NCBI GenBank assembly: GCA_036417435.1
Contig: JAZAQT010000083.1
Span: 1-64,000 of the forward strand
DNA from: Inia geoffrensis
Lineage: Eukaryota > Chordata > Mammalia > Artiodactyla > Iniidae
Direction of reading: 5' to 3'
DNA length: 64,000 nt
This document shows, piece by piece, positions 26,027-38,172 of the stretch. A program made the position numbers and the translations under genes. Within the stretch, counting starts at the first letter, position 1. Each line of letters starts with the position of its first letter. A model generated the notes under the pieces. The model did not search any database. It saw nothing but the letters and a program-made list of their open reading frames with translations, and was not told the origin of the DNA.

Positions 26027-27762
26027 CTCACAATCCTGCAGAGTTCCAAATGACCCCTATCATCCAAAAATTTATTGAAGGAAGGCTGTGAAGAGGACTT
26101 GAACGCGACGCAGAATTGCAGAAAACAGATATCAGGGGGTAGATAAGAATTGCTCTGAAAGCGTAGGAAAAGAGGCAGCAGTTCGACAGTGATGCACTTG
26201 GCCAAAAAGGGCGTATGCGTTTTTTCCTGAATATATTCAGGAAAAAACGCATACTCACTTTTTGGCCAACCAAGCAAGCCTGCAATGGAAATCCGCACTA
26301 CAAGGAAGTCTCACTTCCCACCGATCCAAAGGGCCGTCCGAAAAAAGTGTAAAATCCAGAGAGGCAGGACAGGCCGTGGAGAACCGGCAGCCTTGTTATG
26401 CTGATGGGCGGGATGTAAATTGCCAACAGCCACTCTGGAGAAGTGGATGGTGTTTCCTGGAACAAAGAAAAAACCAAGCTAGAGAGCCTAGGGCACTTCC
26501 ACTTATGGTGCTATAGATTCGGAAAATTTAAATGAAAAAGACACAGCCACACCAAAGTTTGGGGCTGCTCTGTGTACGGGATCCTTGACTATGGTACAAC
26601 TTTAATAGCCGAGAAAGAGAAAAATGGATATAGAAGTTGTGGTACATCCCTACAATGGAATATCACTCAACAATGAAATCAATGGCAACACACCAGTAGC
26701 AGCATAATGACAGGATTTAGTTATGATGATTCTAAGTGAAATAAGTCACACAGAAAAAGAAACATCATAAGATATCACTAATACCGGGAATGTAAACACG
26801 GCTACGTGTGAACTGCATTACAAAACACAACAGAGTCTCACATTTACAAAAGAAACTTATGCTTGCTTAAGGGGAAAGGAGAGTGGGGAGGCTGCATAAA
26901 ACCAGAGGTTCATATTAGGACAGATACCATTCCATAAGCCAAATATATATTAGACAAGACCTATTCCTTGCTCAACGAAATGGACTCAACACCCCGTATT
27001 CAAAACCTAGGAATATGCCTGACTATGAAGAAAATTAAAACCCATACATTTATAGGTCTCCATAAGAAAATCATTTGTGTACAGCACCATACACACAGCA
27101 GTGTCAATAAGCTAAATCCCCTTATAAAAATAAATTTGAAAAACAAAACACAAGGACTGTGAAATAGAGAGAAATTCTTAAATAAGTCCTTCAGGGCTTG
27201 TGAGGAATCTTGGATTTACCACCTCTACATCCACAGCTGGGGGAGAGATAAGGCTGGACACTTGGGGCTGATACTATTGGTGAGGGAATGCAGACCCTTT
27301 GAGGTAATTGTGCATGGTTCCCATTCCACGGGTCCCAAATCTCCACGTTTAAGGGATTTATCCTTCAGCTAAAATATGCATGGAAAACCCAGAATATGGT
27401 CCACGAAGTGATCAGGCATAATTTCTAAAACTCATCGCCATTTTCGCCCCCTGATACTCGAGTTTGCCGTTCCAGATGCGATATTAACACTCTCCCCACT
27501 TGGAGAGTCAGTGCCTTTGACCTCTTGTTTGGCACAGTTTGCAATTTCTGTGGAAGATGAACAGGAATAAGGAGAACCAATGAGCGGCTAACTCGATGTG
27601 TTTGGACGGGCACATTGAACTCTGATTTCCCTACAGGAAGAAGAATTCACCAAAGGCTCAGCGGGCCATGGCGGAACGAGATTAGGGCCTGAAGCAATTC
27701 TTCGGGTTTGCGGTCAGCTCACAAGAAAGCGAGTTGAGAAAAGGAGATCTTTGGCACTGTAA
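26027..27762 (+). repeat. Satellite monomer U16 (L type, A form)
   Basis: 1,736 bp. Palindrome 26198-26269 with two mismatches (ACTCAC). Counterpart of U13 in the second trimer copy. Confidence 0.95.
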
Positions 27763-29498
27763 CTCACAATCCTGCAGAGTTCCAAATGACCCCTATCATC
27801 CAAAAATTTATTGAAGGAAGGCTGTGAAGAGGACTTGAACGCGACGCAGAATTGCAGAAAACAGATATCAGGGGGTAGATAAGAATTGCTCTGAAAGCGT
27901 AGGAAAAGAGGCAGCAGTTCGACAGTGATGCACTTGGCCAAAAAGGGCGTATGCGTTTTTTCCTGAATATATTCAGGAAAAAACGCATACGCCCTTTTTG
28001 GCCAACCAAGCAAGCCTGCAATGGAAATACGCACTACAAGGAAGTCTCACTTCCCACCGATCCAAAGGGCCGTCCGAAAAAAGTGTAAAATCCAGAGAGG
28101 CAGGACAGGCCGTGGAGAACCGGCAGCCTTGTTATGCTGATGGGCGGGATGTAAATTGCCAACAGCCACTCTGGAGAAGTGGATGGTGTTTCCTGGAACA
28201 AAGAAAAAAACAAGGTAGAGAGCCTAGGGCACTTCCACTTATGGTGCTATAGATTCGGAAAATTTAAATGAAAAAGACACAGCCACACCAAAGTTTGGGG
28301 CTGCTCTGTGTACGGGATCCTTGACTATGGTACAACTTTAATAGCCGAGAAAGAGAAAAATGGATATAGAAGTTGTGGTACATCCCTACAATGGAATATC
28401 ACTCAACAATGAAATCAATGGCAACACACCAGTAGCAGCATAATGACAGGATTTAGTTATGATGATTCTAAGTGAAATAAGTCACACAGAAAAAGAAACA
28501 TCATAAGATATCACTAATACCGGGAATGTAAACACGGCTACGTGTGAACTGCATTACAAAACACAACAGAGTCTCACATTTACAAAAGAAACTTATGCTT
28601 GCTTAAGGGGAAAGGAGAGTGGGGAGGCTGCATAAAACCAGAGGTTCATATTAGGACAGATACCATTCCATAAGCCAAATATATATTAGACAAGACCTAT
28701 TCCTTGCTCAACGAAATGGACTCAACACCCCGTATTCAAAACCTAGGAATATGCCTGACTATGAAGAAAATTAAAACCCATACATTTATAGGTCTCCATA
28801 AGAAAATCATTTGTGTACAGCACCATACACACAGCAGTGTCAATAAGCTAAATCCCCTTATAAAAATAAATTTGAAAAACAAAACACAAGGACTGTGAAA
28901 TAGAGAGAAATTCTTAAATAAGTCCTTCAGGGCTTGTGAGGAATCTTGGATTTACCACCTCTACATCCACAGCTGGGGGAGAGATAAGGCTGGACACTTG
29001 GGGCTGATACTATTGGTGAGGGAATGCAGACCCTTTGAGGTAATGGTGCATGGTTCCCATTCCACGGGTCCCAAATCTCCACGTTTAAGGGATTTATCCT
29101 TCAGCTAAAATATGCATGGAAAACCCAGAATATGGTCCACGAAGTGATCAGGCATAATTTCTAAAACTCATCGCCATTTTCGCCCCCTGATACTCGAGTT
29201 TGCCGTTCCAGATGCGATATTAACACTCTCCCCACTTGGAGAGTCAGTGCCTTTGACCTCTTGTTTGGCACAGTTTGCAATTTCTGTGGAAGATGAACAG
29301 GAATAAGGAGAACCAATGAGCGGCTAACTCGATGTGTTTGGACGGGCACATTGAACTCTGATTTCCCTACAGGAAGAAGAATTCACCAAAGGCTCAGCGG
29401 GCCATGCCGGAACGAGATTAGGGCCTGAAGCAATTCTTTGGGTTTGCGGTCAGCTCACAAGAAAGAGAGCTGAGAAAGGGAGATCTTTGGCACTGTAA
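27763..29498 (+). repeat. Satellite monomer U17 (L type, B form)
   Basis: 1,736 bp. Palindrome 27934-28005, perfect. Counterpart of U14 but without its palindrome mismatch. Confidence 0.95.
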
Positions 29499-31231
29499 CT
29501 CACAATCCTGCAGAGTTCCAAATGACCCCTATCATCCAAAAATTTATTGAAGGAACGCTGTGAAGAGGACTTGAACGCGACGCAGAATTGCAGAAAACAG
29601 ATATCAGGGGTTAGATAAGAATTGCTCTGAAAGCGTAGGAAAAGAGGCAGCAGTTCGACAGTGATGCACTTGGCCAAAAAGGGCGTATGCGTTTTTTCCT
29701 GAATATATTCAGGAAAAAACGCATACGCCCTTTTTGGCCAACCAAGCAAGCCTGCAATGGAAATCCGCACTACAAGGAAGTCTCACTTCCCACCGATCCA
29801 CAGGGCCGTCCGAAAAAAGTGTAAAATCCAGAGAGGCAGGACAGGCCGTGGAGAACCGGCAGCCTTGTTATGCTGATGGGCGGGATGTAAATTGCCAACA
29901 GCCACTCTGGAGAAGTGGATGGTGTTTCCTGGAACAAAGAAAAAACCAAGCTAGAGAGCCTAGGGCACTTCCACTTATGGTGCTATAGATTCGGAAAATT
30001 TAAATGAAAAAGACACAGCCACACCAGAGTTTGGGGCTGCTCTGTGTACGGGATCCTTGACTATGGTACAACTTTAATAACCCAGAAAGAGAAAAATGGA
30101 TATAGAAGTTGTGGTACATCCCTACAATGGAATATCACTCAACAATGAAATCAATGGCAACACACCAGTAGCAGCATAATGACAGGATTTAGTTATGATG
30201 ATTCTAAGTGAAATAAGTCACACAGAAAAAGAAACATCATAAGATATAACTAATACCGGGAATGTAAACACGGCTACGCGTGAGCTGCATTTCAAAACAA
30301 AACAGAGTCTCTCATTTACAAAAGAAACTTAGGCTTGCTTAAGGGTAAAGGAGAGTGCGGAGGCTGCATAAAACCAGAGGTTGACATTAGGACAGATACC
30401 ATTCCATAAGCCAAATGTTTATTAGACAAGACCTACTCCTCGCTCAACCATATGGACTCAACGCCCCGTATTCAAAACCTAGGAATACACCTGACTATGA
30501 AGAAAATTAAAACCCATACATTTATAGGTCTCCATAAGAAAATCATTTGTGTACAGCACCATACACACAGCAGTGTCAATAAGCTAAATCCCCTTATAAA
30601 AATAAATTTGAAAAACAAAACACAAGGAATGTTAAATAGAGATAAATTCTTAAATAAGTCCTTCAGGGTTTGTGAGGAATCTTGGATTTACCACCTCTAC
30701 ATCCACAGCTGTGGGAGAGATAAGGCTGGACACTGGGGCTGATACTATTGGTGAGGGAATGCAGACCCTTTGAGGTAATGGTGCATGGTTCCCATTGCAC
30801 GGGTCCCAGTCTCCACGTTGAAGGGATTTATCCTTCAGCTAAAATATGCATGGAAAACCCAGAATATGGTCCACGAAGTGACAAGGCAAAATTTTAAAAC
30901 TCATCGCCATTTTCGCCACCTGATACTCGAGTTCGCCGTTCCAGATGCGATATTAACATTCTCCCCACTTGGAGAGTCAGTGCCTTTGACCTCTTGTTTG
31001 GCACAGTTTGCAATTTCTGTGGAAGATGAACAGGAATAAGGAGAACCAATGAGCGGCTAACTCGATGTGTTTGGACGGGCACATTGAACTCTGATTTCCC
31101 TACAGGAAGAAGAATTCACCAAAGGCTCAGCGGGCCATGCCGGAACGAGATTAGGGCCTGAAGCAATTCTTCAGGTTTTCGGTCAGCTCACAAGAAAGTG
31201 AGTTGAGAAAAGGAGATCTTTGGCACTGCAA
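29499..31231 (+). repeat. Satellite monomer U18 (S type)
   Basis: 1,733 bp. Palindrome 29670-29741, perfect. Counterpart of U15. Private AGGAATACACC near 30,481. Confidence 0.95.
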
Positions 31232-32966
31232 CTCACAATCCTGCAGAGTTCCAAATGACCCCTATCATCCAAAAATTTATTGAAGGAAGGCTGTGAAGAG
31301 GACTTGAACGCGACGCAGAATTGCAGAAAACAGATATCAGGGGGTAGATAAGAATTGCTCTGAAAGCGTAGGAAAAGAGGCAGCAGTTCGACAGTGATGC
31401 ACTTGGCCAAAAAGGGCGTATGCGTTTTTTCCTGAATATATTCAGGAAAAAACGCATACGCCCTTTTTGGCCAACCAAGCAAGCCTGCAATGGAAATACG
31501 CACTACAAGGAAGACTCACTTCCCACCGATCCAAAGGGCCGTCCGAAAAAAGTGTAAAATCCAGAGAGGCAGGACAGGCCGTGGAGAACCGGCAGCCTTG
31601 TTATGCTGATGGGCGGGATGTAAATTGCCAACAGCCACTCTGGAGAAGTGGATGGTGTTTCCTGGAACAAAGAAAAAAACAAGGTAGAGTGCCTAGGGCA
31701 CTTCCACTTATGGTGCTATAGATTCGGAAAATTTAAATGAAAAAGACACAGCCACACCAAAGTTTGGGGCTGCTCTGTGTACGGGATCCTTGACTATGGT
31801 ACAACTTTAATAGCCGAGAAAGAGAAAAATGGATATAGAAGTTGTGGTACATCCCTACAATGGAATATCACTCAACAATGAAATCAATGGCAACACACCA
31901 GTAGCAGCATAATGACAGGATTTAGTTATGATGATTCTAAGTGAAATAAGTCACACAGAAAAAGAAACATCATAAGATATCACTAATACCGGGAATGTAA
32001 ACACGGCTACGTGTGAACTGCATTACAAAACACAACAGAGTCTCACATTTACAAAAGAAACTTATGCTTGCTTAAGGGGAAAGGAGAGTGGGGAGGCTGT
32101 ATAAAACCAGAGGTTCATATTAGGACAGATACCATTCCATAAGCCAAATATATATTAGACAAGACCTATTCCTTGCTCAACGAAATGGACTCAACACCCC
32201 GTATTCAAAACCTAGGAATATGCCTGACTATGAAGAAAATTAAAACCCATACATTTATAGGTCTCCATAAGAAAATCATTTGTGTACAGCACCATACACA
32301 CAGCAGTGTCAATAAGCTAAATCCCCTTATAAAAATAAATTTGAAAAACAAAACACAAGGACTGTGAAATAGAGAGAAATTCTTAAATAAGTCCTTCAGG
32401 GCTTGTGAGGAATCTTGGATTTACCACCTCTACATCCACAGCTGGGGGAGAGATAAGGCTGGACACTTGGGGCTGATACTATTGGTGAGGGAATGCAGAC
32501 CCTTTGAGGTAATGGTGCATGGTTCCCATTCCACGGGTCCCAAATCTCCACGTTTAAGGGATTTATCCTTCAGCTAAAATATGCATGGAAAACCCAGAAT
32601 ATGGTCCACGAAGTGACAAGGCAAAATTTTAAAACTCATCGCCATTTTCGCCACCTGATACTCGAGTTCGCCGTTCCAGATGCGATATTAACATTCTCCC
32701 CACTTGGAGAGTCAGTGCCTATGACCTCTTGTTTGGCACAGTTTGCAATTTCTGTGGAAGATGAACAGGAATAAGGAGAACCAATGAGCGGCTAACTCGA
32801 TGTGTTTGGACGGGCACATTGAACTCTGATTTCCCTACAGGAAGAAGAATTCACCAAAGGCTCAGCGGGCCATGCCGGAACGAGATTAGGGCCTGAAGCA
32901 ATTCTTCGGGTTTGCGGTCAGCTCACAAGAAAGCGAGTTGAGAAAAGGAGATCTTTGGCACTGTAA
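31232..32966 (+). repeat. Satellite monomer U19 (L/S hybrid)
   Basis: 1,735 bp. Palindrome 31403-31474, perfect. L-type markers hold to CCCAAATCTCCACGTTTAAG (~32,540-32,558); from 32,617 it reads GACAAGGCAAAATTTTAAAA, the S-type state seen in U2. The switch lies between these points. Confidence 0.95.
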
Positions 32967-34702
32967 CTCACAATCCTGCAGAGTTCCAAATGACCCCTAT
33001 CATCCAAAAATTTATTGAAGGAAGGCTGTGAAGAGGACTTGAACGCGACGCAGAATTGCAGAAAACAGATATCAGGGGGTAGATAAGAATTGCTCTGAAA
33101 GCGTAAGAAAAGAGGCAGCAGTTCGACAGTGATGCACTTGGCCAAAAAGGGCGTATGCGTTTTTTCCTGAATATATTCAGGAAAAAACGCATACGCCCTT
33201 TTTGGCCAACCAAGCAAGCCTGCAATGGAAATACGCACTACAAGGAAGTCTCACTTCCCACCGATCCAAAGGGCCGTCCGAAAAAAGTGTAAAATCCAGA
33301 GAGGCAGGACAGGCCGTGGAGAACCGGCAGCCTTGTTATGCTGATGGGCGGGATGTAAATTGCCAACAGCCACTCTGGAGAAGTGGATGGTGTTTCCTGG
33401 AACAAAGAAAAAAACAAGGTAGAGAGCCTAGGGCACTTCCACTTATGGTGCTATAGATTCGGAAAATTTAAATGAAAAAGACACAGCCACACCAAAGTTT
33501 GGGGCTGCTCTGTGTACGGGATCCTTGACTATGGTACAACTTTTATAGCCCAGAAAGAGAAAAATGGATATAGAAGTTGTGGTACATCCCTACAATGGAA
33601 TATCACTCAACAATGAAATCAATGGCAACAGACCAGTAGCAGCATAATGAGAGGATTTAGTTATGATGATTCTAAGTGAAATAAGTCACACGGAAAAAGA
33701 AACATCATAAGATATCACTAATACCGGGAATGTAAACACGGCTACGTGTGAACTGCATTACAAAACACAACAGAGTCTCACATTCACAAAAGAAACTTAT
33801 GCTTGCTTAAGGGGAAAGGAGAGTGGGGAGGCTGCATAAAACCAGAGGTTCACATTAGGACAGATACCATTCCATAAGCCAAATATATATTAGACAAGAC
33901 CTACTCCTTGCTCAACGAAATGGACTCAACACCCCGTATTCAAAACCTAGGAATATGCCTGACTATGAAGAAAATTAAAACCCATACATTTATAGGTCTC
34001 CATAAGAAAATCATTTGTGTACAGCACCATACACACAGCAGTGTCAATAAGCTAAATCCCCTTATAAAAATAAATTTGAAAAACAAAACACAAGGACTGT
34101 GAAATAGAGAGAAATTCTTAAATAAGTCCTTCAGGGCTTGTGAGGAATCTTGGATTTACCACCTCTACATCCACAGCTGGGGGAGAGATAAGGCTGGACA
34201 CTTGGGGCTGATACTATTGGTGAGGGAATGCAGACCCTTTGAGGTAATGGTGCATGGTTCCCATTCCACGGGTCCCAAATCTCCACGTTTAAGGGATTTA
34301 TCCTTCAGCTAAAATATGCATGAAAAACCCAGAATATGGTCCACGAAGTGATCAGGCATAATTTCTAAAACTCATCGCCATTTTCGCCCCCTGATACTCG
34401 AGTTCGCCGTTCCAGATGCGATATTAACATTCTCCCCACTTGGAGAGTCAGTGCCTTTGACCTCTTGTTTGGCACAGTTTGCAATTTCTGTGGAAGATGA
34501 ACAGGAATAAGGAGAACCAATGAGCGGCAAACTCGATGTGTTTGGACGGGCACATTGAACTCTGATTTCCCTACAGGAAGAAGAATTCACCAAAGGCTCA
34601 GCGGGCCATGCCGGAACGAGATTAGGGCCTGAAGCAATTCTTTGGGTTTGCGGTCAGCTCACAAGAAAGCGAGTTGAGAAAAGGAGATCTTTGGCACTGT
34701 AA
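32967..34702 (+). repeat. Satellite monomer U20 (L type, B form)
   Basis: 1,736 bp. Palindrome 33138-33209, perfect. Counterpart of U3 at an offset of 29,499 bp, sharing CATTCACAAAAG and GGCAAACTCG. Confidence 0.95.
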
Positions 34703-36438
34703 CTCACAATCCCGCAGAGTTCCAAATGACCCCTATCATCCAAAAATTTATTGAAGGAAGGCTGTGAAGAGGACTTGAACGCGACGCAGAATTGCAGAAA
34801 ACAGATATCAGGGGGTAGATAAGAATTGCTCTGAAAGCGTAGGAAAAGAGGCAGCAGCAGTTCGACACTGATGCACTTGGCCAAAAAGGGCGTATGCGTT
34901 TTTTCCTGAATATATTCAGGAAAAAACGCATACGCCCTTTTTGGCCAACCAAGCAAGCCTGCAATGGAAATACGCACTACAAGGAAGTCTCACTTCCCAC
35001 CGATCCAAAGGGCCGTCCGAAAAAAGTGTAAAATCCAGAGAGGCAGGACAGGCCATGGAGAACCGGCAGCCTTGTTAAGCTGATGGGCGGGATGTAAATT
35101 GCCAACAGCCAATCTGGAGAAGTGGATGGTGTTTCCTGGAACAAAGAAAAAAACAAGGTACAGAGCCTAGGGCACTTCCACTTATGGTGCTATAGATTCG
35201 GAAAATTTAAATGAAAAAGACACAGCCACACCAAAGTTTGGGGCTGCTCTGTGTACGGGATCCTTGACTATGGTACAACTTTTATAGCCCAGAAAGAGAA
35301 AAATGGATATAGAAGTTGTGGTACATCCCTACAATGGAATATCACTCAACAATGAAATCAATGGCAACAGACCAGTAGCAGCATAATGAGAGGATTTAGT
35401 TATGATGATTCTAAGTGAAATAAGTCACACAAAAAAGAAACATCATAAGATATCACTAATACCGGGAATGTAAACACGGCTACGCGTGAGCTGCATTTCA
35501 AAACAAAACAGAGTCTCACATTTACAAAAGAAACTTAGGCTTGCTTAAGGGTAAAGGAGAGTGCGGAGGCTGCATAAAACCAGAGGTTGACATTAGGACA
35601 GATACCATTCCATAAGCCAAATGTTTATTAGACAAGACCTACTCCTCGCTCAACCATATGGACTCAACGCCCCGTATTCAAAACCTAGGAATATACCTGA
35701 CTATGAAGAAAATTAAAACCCATACATTTATAGGTCTCCATAAGAAAATCATTTGTGTACAGCACCATACACACAGCAGTGTCAATAAGCTAAATCCCCT
35801 TATAAAAATAAATTTGAAAAACAAAACACAAGGAATGTTAAATAGAGAGAAATTCTTAAATAAGTCCTTCAGGGTTTGTGAGGAATCTTGGATTTACCAC
35901 CTCTACATCCACAGCTGTGGGAGAGATAAGGCTGGACACTGGGGCTGATACTATTGGTGAGGGAATGCAGAACTTTTGAGGTAATGGTGCATGGTTCCCA
36001 TTGCACGGGTCCCAAGTCTCCACGTTTAAGGGATTTATCCTTCAGCTAAAATATGCATGGAAAACCCAGAATATGGTCCACGAAGTGACCAGGCAAAATT
36101 TCAAAACTCATCGCCATTTTCGCCCCCTGGTACTCGAGTTCGCCCTTCCAGATGCGATATTAACATTCTCCCCACTTGGAGAGTCTGTGCCTTTGACCTC
36201 TTGTTTGGCACAGTTTGCAATTTCTGTGGAAGATGAACAGGAATAAGGAGAACCAATGAGTGTCTAACTCGATGAGTTTGGACGGGCACATTGAACTCTG
36301 ATTTCCCTACAGGAAGAAGAATTCACCAAAGGCTCAGCGGGCCATGCCGGAACGAGATTAGGGCCTGAAGCAATTCTTCGGGTTTGCGGTCAGCTCACAA
36401 GAAAGCGAGTTGAGAAAAGGAGATTTTTGGCACTGTAA
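34703..36438 (+). repeat. Satellite monomer U21 (S type with extra CAG)
   Basis: 1,736 bp. Has the extra CAG seen in U4. Palindrome 34877-34948, perfect. One A/G is lost near 35,430 (CACACAAAAAAGAAAC), which shifts its offset from U4 by one. Confidence 0.95.
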
Positions 36439-38172
36439 CTCACAATCCTGCAGAGTTCCAAATGACCCCTATCATCCAAAAATTTATTGAAGGAACGCTG
36501 TGAAGAGGACTTGAACGCGACGCAGAATTGCAGAAAACAGATATCAGGGGTTAGATAAGAATTGCTCTGAAAGCGTAGGAAAAGAGGCAGCAGTTCGACA
36601 GTGATGCACTTGGCCAAAAAGGGCGTATGCGTTTTTTCCTGAATATATTCAGGAAAAAACGCATACGCCCTTTTTGGCCAACCAAGCAAGCCTGCAATGG
36701 AAATCCGCACTACAAGAAGTCTCACTTCCCACCGATCCAAAGGGCCGTCCGAAAAAAGTGTAAAATCCAGAGAGGCAGGACAGGCCATGGAGAACCGGCA
36801 GCCTTTTTATGCTGATGGGCGGGATGTAAATTGCCAAGAGCCACTCTGGAGAAGTGGATGGTGTTTCCTGGAACAAAGATAAAACCAAGCTAGAGAGCCT
36901 AGGGCACTTCCACTTATGGTGCTATAGATTCGGAAAATTTAAATGAAAAAGACACAGCCACACCAAAGTTTGGGGCTGCTCTGTGTACGGGATCCTTGAC
37001 TATGGTACAACTTTAATAGCCCAGAAAGAGAAAAATGGATATAGAAGTTGTGGTACATCCCTACAATGGAATATCACTCAACAATGAAATCAATGGCAAC
37101 AGACCAGTAGCAGCATAATGAGAGGATTTAGTTATGATGATTCTAAGTGAAATAAGTCACACAGAAAAAGAAACATCATAAGATATCACTAATACCGGGA
37201 ATGTAAACATGGCTACGTGTGAACTGCATTACAAAACACAACAGAGTCTCACATTTACAAAAGAAACTTATGCTTGCTTAAGGGGAAAGGAGAGCAGGGA
37301 GGCTGCATAAAACCAGAGGTTGACATTAGGACAGATACCATTCCATAAGCCAAATATATATTAGACAAGACCTACTCCTTGCTCAACCAAATGGACTCTA
37401 CACCCCGTATTCAAAACCCAGGAATATACCTGAGTATGAAGAAAATTAAAACCCATACATTTATAGGTCTCCATAAGAAAATCATTTGTGTACAGCAGCA
37501 TACACACAGCAGTGTAAATAAGCTAAATCCCCTTATAAAAATAAATTTGAAAAAGAAAACACAAGGAATGTGAAATAGAGAGAAATTCTTAAATAAGTCC
37601 TTCAGGGCTTGTGAGGAATCTTGGATTTACCACCTCTACATCCACAGCTGGGGGAGAGATAAGGCTGGACACTTGGGGCTGATACTATTGGTGAGGGAAT
37701 GCAGACCCTTTGAGGTAATGTTGCATGGTTCCCATTCCACGGGTCCCAAATCTCCACGTTTAAGGGATTTATCCTTCAGCTAAAATAGGCATGGAAAACC
37801 CAGAATATGGTCCACGAAGTGACCAGGCAAAATTTTAAAACTCATCGCCATTTTCGTCCCCTGGTACTCGAGTTCGCCGTTCCAGATGCGATATTAACAT
37901 TCTCCCCACTTGGAGAGTCAGTGCCTTTGACCTCTTGTTTGTCACAGTTTGCAATTTCTGTGGAAGATGAACAGGAATAAGGAGAACCAATGAGCGGCTA
38001 ACTCGATGTGTTTGGACGGGCACATTGAACTCTGATTTCCCTACAGGAAGAAGAATTCACCAAAGGCTCAGCGGGCCATGCCGGAACGAGATAAGGGCCT
38101 GAAGCAATTCTTCGGGTTTTCGGTCAGCTCACAAAAAAGCGAGTTGATAAAAGGAGATCTTTGGCACTGTAA
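36439..38172 (+). repeat. Satellite monomer U22 (S-to-D hybrid)
   Basis: 1,734 bp. Palindrome 36610-36681, perfect. The 5' half is S-like (ACAAGAAG at ~36,712); the 3' half from ~37,390 is D-like (ATGGACTCTACACC, CAGCAGCATACAC, GAAAAAGAAAAC). It bridges the two domains of the array. Confidence 0.95.

Larger units (their letters stand above)
20820..31459 (+). repeat. Trimeric higher-order repeat, period 5,205 bp, just over two copies
   Basis: U13-U14-U15 (A, B, S) recur as U16-U17-U18 at a constant offset of 5,205 bp, extending into U19 as far as 31,459. Limits are T20819/C26024 on the left and the palindrome difference at 26,255/31,460 on the right. Only about a dozen differences were noticed by eye across 5.4 kb. 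Confidence 0.85.
3118..37217 (+). repeat. Long-range duplicated block: ~3,118-7,719 and ~32,617-37,217
   Basis: Two blocks of ~4.6 kb lie 29,499 bp (17 monomers) apart. They share states found nowhere else in the window: CATTCACAAAAG, GGCAAACTCG, the extra CAG, and GTGTCTAACTCGATGAG. More differences separate them than separate the closer duplicates, so this is an older event. Confidence 0.75.
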
